A stretch of DNA of 64,000 bases from Streptomyces sp. G-G2 (GTDB lineage: Bacteria; Actinomycetota; Actinomycetes; Streptomycetales; Streptomycetaceae): NCBI RefSeq assembly GCF_030063135.1, contig NZ_JASISO010000047.1, forward strand, positions 1-64,000, written 5' to 3'. Every line of letters begins with the position of its first letter. Position 1 is the stretch's first letter. This document shows, in pieces, positions 51,402 to 60,070 of the stretch. Both the position numbers and the translations under genes were made by a program. Under the pieces are notes generated by a model. The model saw only the letters and a program-made list of their open reading frames with translations, searched no databases and was not told where the DNA came from.

Positions 51402-51698
51402 GTGACCGCTACGACACCGAATGAGCCGGGCCGCCCCGGTCAGGACCCTGACAGCGCGCCCCTTCCAACGGGGGAGACGGTGTCCGGTACGGGCCGGGTG
51501 CGGCTTTCGACGTGGCTGTGGCGCTGGGTGCTCGCTCCGAGGACGACGTGGCAGGCTCGCCGCCTGGCGGCCGACTTCGGCCCGGGCATGGACGCGCGCA
51601 CCGCCTGGGTGATGGCCCGCCTGGCACGGCACCCCGACGAGCACGGCTACGCGATGCACCACCTGGACCCGGCGAAGAACACTCCTCGTGACGAGTGA
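51402..51698 (+). CDS. Small hypothetical protein
   Basis: A 98-residue protein with a proline-rich start and an Arg/Trp-rich helical end (STWLWRWVLAPRTTWQARRL). GTG start. It overlaps the next gene by 11 bases, which supports co-translation. Function unknown. Confidence 0.55.
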   Translation: MTATTPNEPGRPGQDPDSAPLPTGETVSGTGRVRLSTWLWRWVLAPRTTWQARRLAADFGPGMDARTAWVMARLARHPDEHGYAMHHLDPAKNTPRDE

Positions 51699-52167
51699 TT
51701 TCCGCACCGATGGCCTGATCACCCAAGAGCAGGCATGCACCAACTTCCGCCGCATCCTGGACGCGGCCCGCGAACGCAGGGACCGTGACCGGGCCCGCGA
51801 TGTGCTCCCGCCCCAGGTCGAATTCATGCTGCGCCGCCTCGAACACAAGCAGCACACCCAGCCCGCCCCCCACGCCACTGACGCGGACGTCGTGCTCCTG
51901 CACCTCGCAGGCCATTGGTCATCCCCAGCGGCGCCCTATACGTCCCTGGTGCGGCTGGCAGAGGCCACCGGACTGGTCCTTGCCGCGCTCCGCGATGCCC
52001 TGACCCACCTCACCGCCGCTTCAGAGGTGCAACTGTCCCGCGGGAACTCGCCGGCGCCGGTCAACCCGATGGACGTGCCCAAGACCGCCGGCTTCGAGGT
52101 CCTTGCGGACTGGCACCTGATCAACCACAGACGCCCAGGCCCGCAAGCACAGTCTTCTGCGGGGTGA
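51688..52167 (+). CDS. Hypothetical protein with winged-helix-like segment
   Basis: A 159-residue protein. TSLVRLAEATGLVLAALRDAL followed by LTAASEVQLSRG resembles a winged helix. The N-terminal part is charged and helical (CTNFRRILDAARERRDRDRA). Likely a small DNA-binding protein; family unknown. Confidence 0.6.
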   Translation: MTSDFRTDGLITQEQACTNFRRILDAARERRDRDRARDVLPPQVEFMLRRLEHKQHTQPAPHATDADVVLLHLAGHWSSPAAPYTSLVRLAEATGLVLAALRDALTHLTAASEVQLSRGNSPAPVNPMDVPKTAGFEVLADWHLINHRRPGPQAQSSAG

Positions 52168-52276
52168 GCCTGCCCGGCGGATCCCGGGTGAGGCGTCCTC
52201 ACCCACCACCTCACTCGCGACGGCGGCCGCCGCCGGTAGACGCACCGCGCTTCACCGCCGGTACGGGCGCTGCAGG

Positions 52277-52714
52277 TCAGACAGCCGCCGTTTGGCCGGT
52301 GGCGGCACCGCTGCGCTGGGCGGCGTCCCACTCGTCCAGGGCTGCGCGCACCGCGGCGGCGTCGTCGGGCTCGGTGCCCGTGTGGCCGGCGTACCAGCGC
52401 AGGTACGGCCCGGCTCCCTGGAGCAGGCCGGATCGGGGGTGCTCCTGGACCAGGCCGCGGTGGGTGCCGGGGGAGGAGAGGTGGTTCCAGGCGTCGAAGC
52501 AGGGGCGGTCGGCGACGGGGATGTGGCCATCGACGAAGGAGTCGTCACGGCTCGTGCAGCGCCAGGTCGTGCCCATGGCGCACGCCCGGCAGGCGAGGGT
52601 GCCGACCATGGCGGGGAAGCGGCGCTGCCATTCCGCGTCCAGTGCGAACACGTCGCCGGTGGGCGGGATGTTCTTGCGGCACAGGCAGCAGCTGATGCGG
52701 AACGCGACGGACAC
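52277..52714 (-). CDS. Zinc-binding hypothetical protein
   Basis: A 145-residue protein. CCLCRKNIPPTGDVFALD near the start and LACRACAMG near residue 35 form a zinc site of four cysteines; the remainder is acidic. GGGAG precedes GTG 52714. It is divergent from tap, and the 535-base gap between them is packed with repeats. Function unknown. Confidence 0.65.
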   Translation of the reverse strand: MSVAFRISCCLCRKNIPPTGDVFALDAEWQRRFPAMVGTLACRACAMGTTWRCTSRDDSFVDGHIPVADRPCFDAWNHLSSPGTHRGLVQEHPRSGLLQGAGPYLRWYAGHTGTEPDDAAAVRAALDEWDAAQRSGAATGQTAAV

Positions 52715-53249
52715 GGCGGAGCTCCCAAAAGGCCGGCGGGGCAGGACGGCGACAGCCTGGCACCCGGCCGCGCGCCGGGCCCGGAGCCATGCCGACCGCG
52801 CCGTCGCCGTTGCGGCTGCCCGCAACAGTGCAACGCGACCTTGCAACACCCGCTGCAACAGACCCTTGCAACAGGCCCCGTTGCGCCTCTGACCTGCGAC
52901 AACTCCCGTGTGACCGAGAGCGGTTGTTGGCGGATCATGCTCGCTCCGCCGCAGGTCAGAGACATGCGAAGGAAGCCAGTTGGCGGATCTTGAGGGTGAT
53001 AGTTGGCGGAACACGTCACCGGAACCTCCCAGCACCCGAGGATCGCCGCAGAGCAGCGCGTTGATCGTCGATCGCGCATCAAGATCCGCCATCTACTGCG
53101 CTCGTCCGCCAAGTACGAACCTCGGTCGCATCCCGTTGCACGGCCCCTGTCACCCCCGTGTTGCACCGCACCATTCGTGAGCGATTCATGCGCGATCTAT
53201 GCGCGATTCATGAGCGACTGGGGTATGATGGTGAGTGGAGGTGACCTCT
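52715..53249. promoter_or_regulatory. Repeat-packed region upstream of tap
   Basis: Three repeat families in 535 gene-free bases: TGCAAC at 52829, 52842, 52854 and 52867 (period 12-13); GTTGGCGGATC at 52926 and 52979, a shorter GTTGGCGGA at 53002 and an inverted GATCCGCCA at 53083; and four 11-bp units at 53179-53222. It is a candidate origin, partition or autoregulation site. Confidence 0.65.
53179..53222. repeat. Four tandem 11-bp repeats just before tap
   Basis: GAGCGATTCAT, GCGCGATCTAT, GCGCGATTCAT and GAGCGACTGGG abut, one per helical turn, 28 bases before the tap start. Likely operator for Tap or the small Tap-like HTH protein at 46.6 kb. Confidence 0.75.
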
Positions 53250-55478
53250 GTGTCCACGGATGAGAACGAGCTGTTCGGCGCGGTCGATGCGCTGCTGGAG
53301 CAGGTCGCGCAGGATGAACTGCCGGCCCCCGCAGAGCGCAGGCGGCTGCGCGAGGCGGCAGGGCTGAGTCAGGATCAGATCGCCAAGGTGTTGCAGGCCC
53401 GCCGTGAGGCGGTGGGGAACTGGGAGACCGGCCGGACCGAGCCGCGGCCGCCGAAGCGCGCCGCGTACGCCCGGCTCCTGGAGGGCCTTGCCGCGCGCTT
53501 CCCGTCCCCGGCCGCCGCCGCGACGGCGCCTACGTCCTGGTACGGGCAGACGAGCACACCCGCTCTCGACATTCCGTCCCCGCCCGCCCCTACCGCCGTG
53601 GACACTCCGGTGCCGGAAGTACCGGCGGCCGTGAAGACCCCGCCCCGTCCGGCGGCGGACACCAAGCCGTCTACGTCGTCGCGGCGCCCGGGTGCGAAGA
53701 AGGCCGTCGCGAAGCCCGCGCCCGCTCGGGCCGCCGTCGACCCGCGGTTCGAGAACGGGCCGCTCGCCGTCCTCGACGTCGAGGACGGCCAGGTCGTGGC
53801 GTACTGCGTCGGCGGGCTGGTCCTCGACGTGCCCGCCAAGACCCTGCCGGCCCTGGTCGACTGGACGCTGACCGAGGCGAAGCTCGGGCAGGCCCGCCTG
53901 CACCGCAGCGGCTACGACGCCGACCCGATGCTCGTTCTCACCCCGGCCGCGCTGGAGCGCTACGGCCTGCCCACCGCCCTCACGCCGGAGGAGCGCAGCG
54001 CCGGACGCCTGGGCGACGGTCATAAGGTCATCAAGCAGGTTGAGCGTGCTGGGCTGGAGCTCACCAAGCGCGGCTTCGGTGCGTGGACGCGGATCTTCTA
54101 CCGGCCCGAGGACGGCAAGCGGCGCTGCGTGCAGCTGTGCATTCCGGCCTGGGGCGCGCTGCCCACGAGCGAGTGGGACGACAAGAAGGACCCGCAGTTG
54201 CCGACGATGTCGGCGGCGGACCTCGCGCGGTTCCTCGGCTCGTACGCGGAGCGGGTGATCACGCCGCGCGGCTTCACGGCGACCACCGGCCTGGCGCTGA
54301 TGACGGCGCTGCGCCCGCCGACCCGCGCGGAGAAGGACGAGGAGACCGGCACGTTCGAGCGGGCCTTCAACGCCGACGCCCTGACGCAGGTGTATCCCGT
54401 GGTGGAGTGCGAGGTGCCCGACGAGCACCCGATCCTGAAGGGGAAGTGGCCCCGGCACCACCAGCGGACCCCGGACCAGATGCTGATGGAGGAGCCGTTC
54501 AGCTGGTGCAGGGAGCTGACCGACGACGAGTGCTTGAAGCCGTACCTGGTCGGCATCGACGTGAACATGGCGTTCGCCGCCGCCGCCAACAGCCTCGTCG
54601 TCGGCCTGAACGGGCCCACCCACCTCACAGGCAACCCCGCCTTCGACAAGGCGCTGCCCGGCTCGTGGCTGGTTGACCTCTCCCACGTCGACCTCTCCCG
54701 CGCCCGCGTGGGCGGCCGGACCATCGACGGAGACCGGCTCCCCTCCCCGTTCACGCCGTCCGGGGAGCGCCCCACCGGGCCGGCCTGGTACGCCACGCCG
54801 TCCGTCGCGTACGCGGTCCAGCTCGGCTTCGACGTCGCGCCGCTCGAGGCGTACGTGCGCACCGAGACCGGCCGCTACCTGGACCCCTGGTACGACCGGC
54901 TGCGCGACGCCTACCTGGCGACGATGGCCGACCTCGGCGTCACGCCGGGCATGGACGACGAGGAGTTCCTGGAGGCGATGGCCCGCGTGAAGGACGGCGA
55001 CCCGGCGCTGAAGCTGCTGCTGAAGGCGATCAAGGCGACGGCGAAGGGCGGCATCGGCAAGCTGCGCCAGCGCAACAGCCGCGGCGAGGTCCCCTTCTAC
55101 GAGCCGTGGCCGGCCCTTGAGCGTGAGACGTGGCGCCCCGACATCCGGGCCGCCGTCCTGTCCACCGTCCGCGTCATCATGCACCGCAAGATGATGAAGA
55201 CCGCCGCCGCGGCCGACATTTACCCCGTCGCCATCGGCACCGACTGCCTCGTCTACCCCTCCAACGGGCCCTCGCCGATCGACCTCCTGCCGTACGCGCC
55301 CGACGGCAAGCCGGTCACCGGCACGTTCCGCCTCGGCGTCTCGCCCGGGATGGTCAAGCACGAGGGCACCCAGACCGTGCTGTGGGCCGAGGAGCAGTTC
55401 GAGAAGAACGGCGGCCTGTTCAACATCGCCCGGAACATCAAGAACGGCGGCCGCGAGGCCGACGACGACGGGGAGTAG
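53250..55478 (+). CDS. tap: Telomere-associated protein Tap
   Basis: A 742-residue protein matching the Tap family of Streptomyces linear replicons in length, domain order and position before tpg. An XRE-like HTH lies at residues 32-62 (RLREAAGLSQDQIAKVLQAR, then GNWETGRTEPRPPKR), a Pro/Ala-rich linker follows to about 165, then the large conserved domain. It begins VLDVEDGQVVAYCVGG and contains YLVGIDVNMAFAAAANSL and GIGKLRQRN, resembling a polymerase-like or nuclease fold. Tap binds the folded telomere overhang and recruits the terminal protein for end patching. GGAGGTG lies seven bases before GTG 53250, which is better than GTG 53235. The tpg gene starts three bases after the stop. Confidence 0.92.
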   Translation: MSTDENELFGAVDALLEQVAQDELPAPAERRRLREAAGLSQDQIAKVLQARREAVGNWETGRTEPRPPKRAAYARLLEGLAARFPSPAAAATAPTSWYGQTSTPALDIPSPPAPTAVDTPVPEVPAAVKTPPRPAADTKPSTSSRRPGAKKAVAKPAPARAAVDPRFENGPLAVLDVEDGQVVAYCVGGLVLDVPAKTLPALVDWTLTEAKLGQARLHRSGYDADPMLVLTPAALERYGLPTALTPEERSAGRLGDGHKVIKQVERAGLELTKRGFGAWTRIFYRPEDGKRRCVQLCIPAWGALPTSEWDDKKDPQLPTMSAADLARFLGSYAERVITPRGFTATTGLALMTALRPPTRAEKDEETGTFERAFNADALTQVYPVVECEVPDEHPILKGKWPRHHQRTPDQMLMEEPFSWCRELTDDECLKPYLVGIDVNMAFAAAANSLVVGLNGPTHLTGNPAFDKALPGSWLVDLSHVDLSRARVGGRTIDGDRLPSPFTPSGERPTGPAWYATPSVAYAVQLGFDVAPLEAYVRTETGRYLDPWYDRLRDAYLATMADLGVTPGMDDEEFLEAMARVKDGDPALKLLLKAIKATAKGGIGKLRQRNSRGEVPFYEPWPALERETWRPDIRAAVLSTVRVIMHRKMMKTAAAADIYPVAIGTDCLVYPSNGPSPIDLLPYAPDGKPVTGTFRLGVSPGMVKHEGTQTVLWAEEQFEKNGGLFNIARNIKNGGREADDDGE

Positions 55479-55481
55479 AAG

Positions 55482-56042
55482 ATGACCGGCTCACTCGGGG
55501 ACAGCCTGGACCGCGCCCTGGAGAAGGTGTTCACCCGCCCCGCCCCCAAGAGCGCCCAGGCGCAGATGAAGTACCTGGTCAAGCAGCTCAAGGGGACCAA
55601 GGCGGCCGCCGCCGCGCTCGGGGTGTCACAGCGGACCGTGGAACGGTACGTCAAGGGACAGCTCAAGCGGCCCCGCCACGACCTCGCCGCCCGCATAGAG
55701 CGCGAGGTCAAGAAGCGCTGGCAGCCCCAGCTGAGGGCCAAGGCCAAGAAGAAGGCCGCCTCCACCGACGGCCTCGTGCTGACCACCACGGCCCGCTTCG
55801 GCTACACCGCCGACGACAACACCACCGACGAGGCCCGCCTGCGCGCCCTGCCCTCACAGGCCCTGCCCCCGCAGTACGCCGAGGCGCTGTTCACCGCCCG
55901 AGAGAACGGCGCCAGCGAGCAGGACCTCCTGAAGATCGCCGCCGAAGCCCTGGGCCAGGTGTACTTCCGCGACGGCGGCCGCCGCGCCCACGGCCTGAAG
56001 GTCGAGTTCACCGACGTCCAGGACATCCGGATCGACCTCTAA
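55482..56042 (+). CDS. tpg: Telomere terminal protein Tpg
   Basis: A 186-residue terminal protein. The N-terminus VFTRPAPKSAQAQMKYLVKQ and the HTH LGVSQRTVERYVKGQLKRP are hallmarks of the family, followed by RWQPQLRAKAKKKAA and the C-terminal VYFRDGGRRAHGLKVEF. Tpg is covalently joined to the 5' DNA ends and primes filling of the 3' overhang. The residue known from S. lividans (Thr114, from memory) corresponds to Thr114 here, in DDNTTDEARL. It is read with tap, and a hairpin terminator follows. Confidence 0.93.
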   Translation: MTGSLGDSLDRALEKVFTRPAPKSAQAQMKYLVKQLKGTKAAAAALGVSQRTVERYVKGQLKRPRHDLAARIEREVKKRWQPQLRAKAKKKAASTDGLVLTTTARFGYTADDNTTDEARLRALPSQALPPQYAEALFTARENGASEQDLLKIAAEALGQVYFRDGGRRAHGLKVEFTDVQDIRIDL

Positions 56043-56056
56043 CCCGCCACGCACCG

Positions 56057-56088
56057 GGACCTCGAACTGCACCGGCGGTTCGAGGTCC
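56057..56088 (+). terminator. Terminator of the tap-tpg operon
   Basis: 11-bp arms GGACCTCGAAC around a 10-nt loop, 14 bases after the tpg stop. Confidence 0.8.
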
Positions 56089-56108
56089 TGGTCGTGTGCA
56101 GGGCCGGG

Positions 56109-56588
56109 TCAGCTCCCGCTCTCGTCAATGCCAGCCATAACGACCTGTCGGTCGATCACGCGAGCCGCGCCGTAAGCGGAAGCAGTGAGACAACTGCTGG
56201 CCCGCACGAGATAGCGGAAGTCCTGCCCGCGGGCTGCCCACAGAAGCAGCTGCGCAGCCTCCACAGCCCGGTAGGCAGCGTCGACGAGCGCGCCAGACGG
56301 CTTCGGCTCGTGAAGCATGGGGGAGTCCAGATAGGGCACCAGGACGTCCTGCTGTGCCGGGCCGATCAGGGCAGCCACCTCAAGGAGCTCACGCACATTC
56401 ATGAGACCGGATTCGAGCTCGCCGAAAACATCACGGCCTGTCGAGAGCGCCTCCCGCGCTGTACAGCGCGGGCACCCGTCTTCGCTGCATCGGTGCGCCT
56501 CGACAGTGATGGCCGGAGCAGGCGGAGGCTTGTACGGCTCGCCGCGGTGGGGCAGTCGGGCAGACATGTGTCCGAGGTGGTCGATCAT
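56109..56588 (-). CDS. Hypothetical protein with CxxC motif
   Basis: A 159-residue protein. HRCSEDGCPRCTAREAL near residue 30 is a probable zinc site and the rest is helical (VDAAYRAVEAAQLLLWAARG). It converges on tap-tpg. The start is uncertain: ATG 56588 or the in-frame ATG near 56567, neither with a strong ribosome site. Confidence 0.55.
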   Translation of the reverse strand: MIDHLGHMSARLPHRGEPYKPPPAPAITVEAHRCSEDGCPRCTAREALSTGRDVFGELESGLMNVRELLEVAALIGPAQQDVLVPYLDSPMLHEPKPSGALVDAAYRAVEAAQLLLWAARGQDFRYLVRASSCLTASAYGAARVIDRQVVMAGIDESGS

Positions 56589-56947
56589 TGCTGGTCCATG
56601 GGTAGGAACGGACGGTTGAACGAGGCGATGAGAGCGGCACGCCCGAAGGGGGCCACTCCGCGCTGATAGGCCGATGTGCTGACACGTCCACGATGGCCCC
56701 GGCACCCCCGCTGATCTGGCGCTGGTCACTGAATCGGTTCAACGGATTCGCCCTCGCGAGGGGCACCAGTCATCGGCCTGACAACGGAGAAGGTCGACGA
56801 GCAAACGGCCCACTGCCGCAACCGCGGGCGATCGCCTACGTCTCATGAGGGTGGCGCGGAAGGCAAAACCGCCTGCACCGGAATCGGCGACGTGCGAAAG
56901 CTACGCGTGACTGGAGCACGCTGAGCTGCGGACGCCACCCTTTTACC

Positions 56948-57003
56948 CGACACGTGCCAGGGCTCCGGACTGCAAAGGCAGTTTGGAGCCCTGGCACGTG
57001 TCG
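56948..57003. terminator. Long hairpin terminator
   Basis: Perfect 19-bp arms (CGACACGTGCCAGGGCTCC) with an 18-nt loop that itself can pair (ACTGC with GCAGT). It ends the minus-strand gene at 57012-57506. The 360 bases between it and 56588 show no gene. Confidence 0.85.
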
Positions 57004-57011
57004 CCCCCGGA

Positions 57012-57506
57012 TCAGGCGGCAGCGGCTTGTTCGTCGGCCAGCGCCTTGCGGGCTTGCTGCCAGCCTTCGTACGTGGCGGTGTGCAGCATCTCCATCCGGG
57101 CGAGCGTCTTCGCGATGTCGTCCTGCTTCATCGCGCTGTTGGCGAACTCCAGGAGCACCTCCACCATCGCGTGGTTCTTCCAGAGCCGCAGTTCCGCCTC
57201 GCTCACGAGCTCCGGGCCGCCGGCCATCATCAGGTCGACCAGGCGCTCCCGGGCCCGCCACTCCCGCTTCCGGTGCCACCAGCCCGCGTCCGGCAGGTTC
57301 AGCTTCCGCACCCTGCGGATCTGCTCCACCAAGGCCCGGATCTGGCCCTCCTGCTCCGGCGTCCACTCCTGCCCAGCGCCGCCGGAAAGCGCCCGGACCG
57401 CCTCCTGGGCGGCTTGGCCGCCTGCGCCCGCGTCATCGCTGCCCAGCGCCTCCACGGCCTTCCTGAGCGCCGCTGCTGCCGCCTGTGCGTCGTCGTGTTC
57501 AGACAC
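57012..57506 (-). CDS. Hypothetical helical protein
   Basis: A 164-residue, nearly all-helical acidic protein (QIRALVEQIRRVRKLNLPDAG, ELRLWKNHAMVEVLLEFANSA) with an Ala-rich end. GAGGGG precedes GTG 57506. No family recognised. Confidence 0.65.
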   Translation of the reverse strand: MSEHDDAQAAAAALRKAVEALGSDDAGAGGQAAQEAVRALSGGAGQEWTPEQEGQIRALVEQIRRVRKLNLPDAGWWHRKREWRARERLVDLMMAGGPELVSEAELRLWKNHAMVEVLLEFANSAMKQDDIAKTLARMEMLHTATYEGWQQARKALADEQAAAA

Positions 57507-57715
57507 GCTTGTCCCCTCTCCTTTGGACGCGCAGCCTGCCTGGTGCCCCACGCTCGGAGCAATCCGGCGTTCATCTCCACAGCCGAACCCGTGCTGAAAA
57601 CCCGGGATGACCTGATGATCACTAATAGTTGATGAACGGTGACGAGGTGTCAGTGGTGGGTGCTTTCATTGGTCAGTTGTGCAGGGAGGCACAACCTGAC
57701 TGATGAGGGGGCCGA

Positions 57716-57997
57716 GTGCCGTCTGTCGTGGAGCACGAGCGCAACGGATTCAAGGTTCGCGCGCACTGGCGCAACCCGGCGGGGTCGAGCAAGCAGGTGA
57801 TGCTCCTCGGGTTATTCGTGTTCGCCGCGTTCGTGTTAGGCAGCAAGCCGATGGGCGGGGCTCCTGGGGAGCAGCAGCCCGTGCCGGAGTCGACGGTGTA
57901 TCCGATCAAGTGGCCCGGCTGGGATCAGCCGGTGGTGCGGCCTCAGCCGACCGTCTCCTACCCGATCGTCTTCCCGAGTGCCGGGGCTGGCCGGTGA
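57716..57997 (+). CDS. Small membrane protein coupled to the Mrr-like nuclease
   Basis: A 93-residue protein with one membrane segment (about residues 28-44) and a proline-rich exterior tail. Its stop overlaps the start of the next gene (GTGA). Both proteins are membrane-bound and probably act together. Confidence 0.65.
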   Translation: MPSVVEHERNGFKVRAHWRNPAGSSKQVMLLGLFVFAAFVLGSKPMGGAPGEQQPVPESTVYPIKWPGWDQPVVRPQPTVSYPIVFPSAGAGR

Positions 57998-58698
57998 GCC
58001 GGCGCCGTCCCGCCCGTAGGACCAGTCGAAGCCGGCGCCCCCGGCGGCGCAAGGACTCGGGCCTGGAGCAGCTGGCGCTGATCGGCCTGCTCGGCGTAGT
58101 CGCCCTGAGCCTGGTGATGGGGGTCCTGCGCTGGCTGGCCGCGCATCCCTGGATTGTGGTCCTCACGCTGCTGGCTGCGGCCGCCGCGGCGGCGACCTGG
58201 TGGTGGCGCCGCAGTGAAGCGGCACGTTGGGAGCAGATCAAGGCGCAGGGGCTGCGGTACGCGGTCGACCAGCTGGACCGTCTGCACCACCGGCAGTTCG
58301 AGTTCGCGGTACGCGACCTCATGCACCGCGACGGCTGCCAGGACGCACAGCAGGTCGGCGGCCGCGGTGACAACGGAGCCGACGTGAAAGCGACCGACCC
58401 CTACGGCCGCCGGTGGGTGATCCAGTGCAAACACAAGAGGGACGGCTGGTCCGGGAAACCGGTCGGCACGCCCGACCTGCACGTCCTCAACGGGACCGGC
58501 CGCCAGGTCCACGGCGGTGATGTGCTGGTCATGCTGACCAACGGCCGGATCACCAGCAACGCGGTGGACTTCGCGAAAGATCAGCGCCTGCACCTGGTGG
58601 ACCGCAAGCTCCTCGCCGAGTGGGCCGCCGGCTCCCGCCCCCTGTGGGAACTGCTGCGCCAGATTCCCCCGCCCCGCAAACCGTCCTCACTGTCCTGA
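57994..58698 (+). CDS. Membrane-anchored Mrr-type restriction endonuclease-like protein
   Basis: A 234-residue protein: a basic Arg-rich start, two membrane segments (about residues 28-44 and 48-65), then an Mrr-catalytic-like domain. The nuclease core reads FEFAVRDLMHRDGCQ, then GGRGDNGADV and WVIQCKHK, giving the Asp and Gln-x-Lys of a PD-(D/E)XK active site; VLVMLTNGRIT and LVDRKLLAEW complete the fold. Membrane-tethered Mrr-like proteins occur on many actinomycete mobile elements; a role in defence or in DNA entry is possible. Confidence 0.8.
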   Translation: MSRRRPARRTSRSRRPRRRKDSGLEQLALIGLLGVVALSLVMGVLRWLAAHPWIVVLTLLAAAAAAATWWWRRSEAARWEQIKAQGLRYAVDQLDRLHHRQFEFAVRDLMHRDGCQDAQQVGGRGDNGADVKATDPYGRRWVIQCKHKRDGWSGKPVGTPDLHVLNGTGRQVHGGDVLVMLTNGRITSNAVDFAKDQRLHLVDRKLLAEWAAGSRPLWELLRQIPPPRKPSSLS

Positions 58699-59247
58699 TC
58701 TCGGGCACACACCGACGGACAGGACTAGGACAGCTGCTGGCTGACCTGGCCGCCGGCGAGGACACCGCAGCCCTGCTGTACCTCCGCGAGCGGCTGTACG
58801 CGACGCAGTGACCTGCGGCCGGTGCGGCGGCGATCACGTCCGGCCGGGCAGCGATGCAGCGCCCAGCAGCTCCTCAGCGGCGCGGGTGATGAAGCAGCGG
58901 TGCGCTTCGGGTTCGGGCGGATAGATGACCGGCGGGCATGCATGACCCCCAGCCTCTTGGGACCGCGCAGAACGGGCACGTCGAGGCAGGCCGTACGGGG
59001 CGTCGGAGTGCGGCCCCCGTCGCGGCCCTGATGGCCGAGGCCGCACTCCGTACGTCGAAACTACCGGGTACCGGATCGAGCGCGAGAGCCGTTTTCGCTG
59101 GCCGGGCAGGTGACTGCGGAGCATCCGGATCGTTGTGCCGAGCGCTCATCGGGACGTTGGCCCCTTCCGCTCGGCGGCAGCCCCCGCCGGACGCGCCTCC
59201 TTCGCCCGTGCCGACCCCGGCGACACCGAGCCCCCGAAGACAGGACC
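58699..59247. other. Gene-poor stretch
   Basis: Contains a short plus-strand frame ending at 58811 (LGQLLADLAAGEDTAALLYL) with no good start, and a possible broken minus-strand gene at about 58834-59090. Otherwise nothing can be assigned. Confidence 0.4.
58834..59090 (-). pseudogene. Possible frameshifted small zinc-protein gene
   Basis: One minus-strand frame reads like protein up to PASTCPFCAVPR, and a second frame continues with GGHACPPVIYPPEPEAHR and AAEELLGAASLPG. Joining them by a frameshift would give a CxxC...HxC zinc protein. This may be chance in GC-rich DNA. Confidence 0.2.
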
Positions 59248-59883
59248 ATGACCCCGCCGTACGCCACCGAGAAGCAGCTGCTGGCCGCACTCGCCGCCCT
59301 GGGCATCGACGTCCCCGACGACCTGGGCTGGAGCAGCCATGACGCCGAGCTGCGCCCCGCCGCTCTATGGGCCCTGCTCTGGCGCTCCGCGGGTGCCGGC
59401 TACGAGGAATCCGTCGCCGGCCCCGGCCACGCCCGCGCCTACTACACCGGCCCCTGGGCGTGGCCCCTGGCCGAGGACCAAGCCTGCCGCGCCTGGTTCG
59501 AACTCGGCTTTGCCGGCGACCGGCTGGACTCCCTCACCATGACCGTGCCGCCCTGGTCGATCGGGCTTCCCCACCAGGATGCTCCCGACGACCCCACGGC
59601 AGCGACCAATGGATGGGCGTACGCCGCGAGCACCGCCGTCAGCCTCGCGCGGGCCCTTCTCGGTCCACTGCGGTGGATGTCGTCCGAGTGGGCCCCAATT
59701 GCCATCTCCCAGGCTGGCTACGCGGTGCGCCGCCTCCAGGCCATCCTCGAGGAACTCGGCGACGCCACCGCACACCCCCGGTGCGAGCACTGCGGCGGCC
59801 TCCAACGCATGGTTGCCGCTGTCCCCGAGTGTCATGACTGCTTCGTCTCCGAGCCGGCCCCCAATACCGGGGCCGGCGAGTAG
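59248..59883 (+). CDS. Hypothetical protein with C-terminal zinc knuckle
   Basis: A 211-residue acidic protein. The first 170 residues are helical without a family signature; the end carries RCEHCGGLQRM and PECHDCF, a likely four-cysteine zinc site. ATG 59248 follows AGGA. It precedes the second tpg-like gene by 190 bases and could share its control. Confidence 0.65.
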   Translation: MTPPYATEKQLLAALAALGIDVPDDLGWSSHDAELRPAALWALLWRSAGAGYEESVAGPGHARAYYTGPWAWPLAEDQACRAWFELGFAGDRLDSLTMTVPPWSIGLPHQDAPDDPTAATNGWAYAASTAVSLARALLGPLRWMSSEWAPIAISQAGYAVRRLQAILEELGDATAHPRCEHCGGLQRMVAAVPECHDCFVSEPAPNTGAGE

Positions 59884-59914
59884 GCGGCAGCCAGCGGGCG
59901 GGGCGCCCTCCGCC

Positions 59915-59974
59915 GGTTGCCTCCAGGCAATCGCAGTGTGCGTGTGCCGTACTTCCGGTTGCCCATAGGCAACC
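59915..59974. promoter_or_regulatory. Two 18-bp inverted repeats upstream of the second tpg-like gene
   Basis: GGTTGCC-tcca-GGCAATC at 59915-59932 and GGTTGCC-cata-GGCAACC at 59957-59974, starts 42 bases apart (four helical turns). Typical of a dimeric repressor binding cooperatively. Confidence 0.75.
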
Positions 59975-60070
59975 CGGGCCGACGAGCCCCTCTCCGACAG
60001 CGCCCGGGGGGACAGCGGACTGGCGCCTCGGCGTCCCGCATCCACAGGCCAGGTCGCTTTTCATACAGTC

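Noticed and set aside
53208..55361. Minus-strand frame of 717 codons opposite tap
   Set aside because: Tap is unmistakable on the plus strand; the antisense frame is a product of GC-rich codon bias.
58620..58811. Small plus-strand gene after the Mrr-like nuclease
   Set aside because: No credible start codon or ribosome site; most of it overlaps the nuclease gene in another frame.
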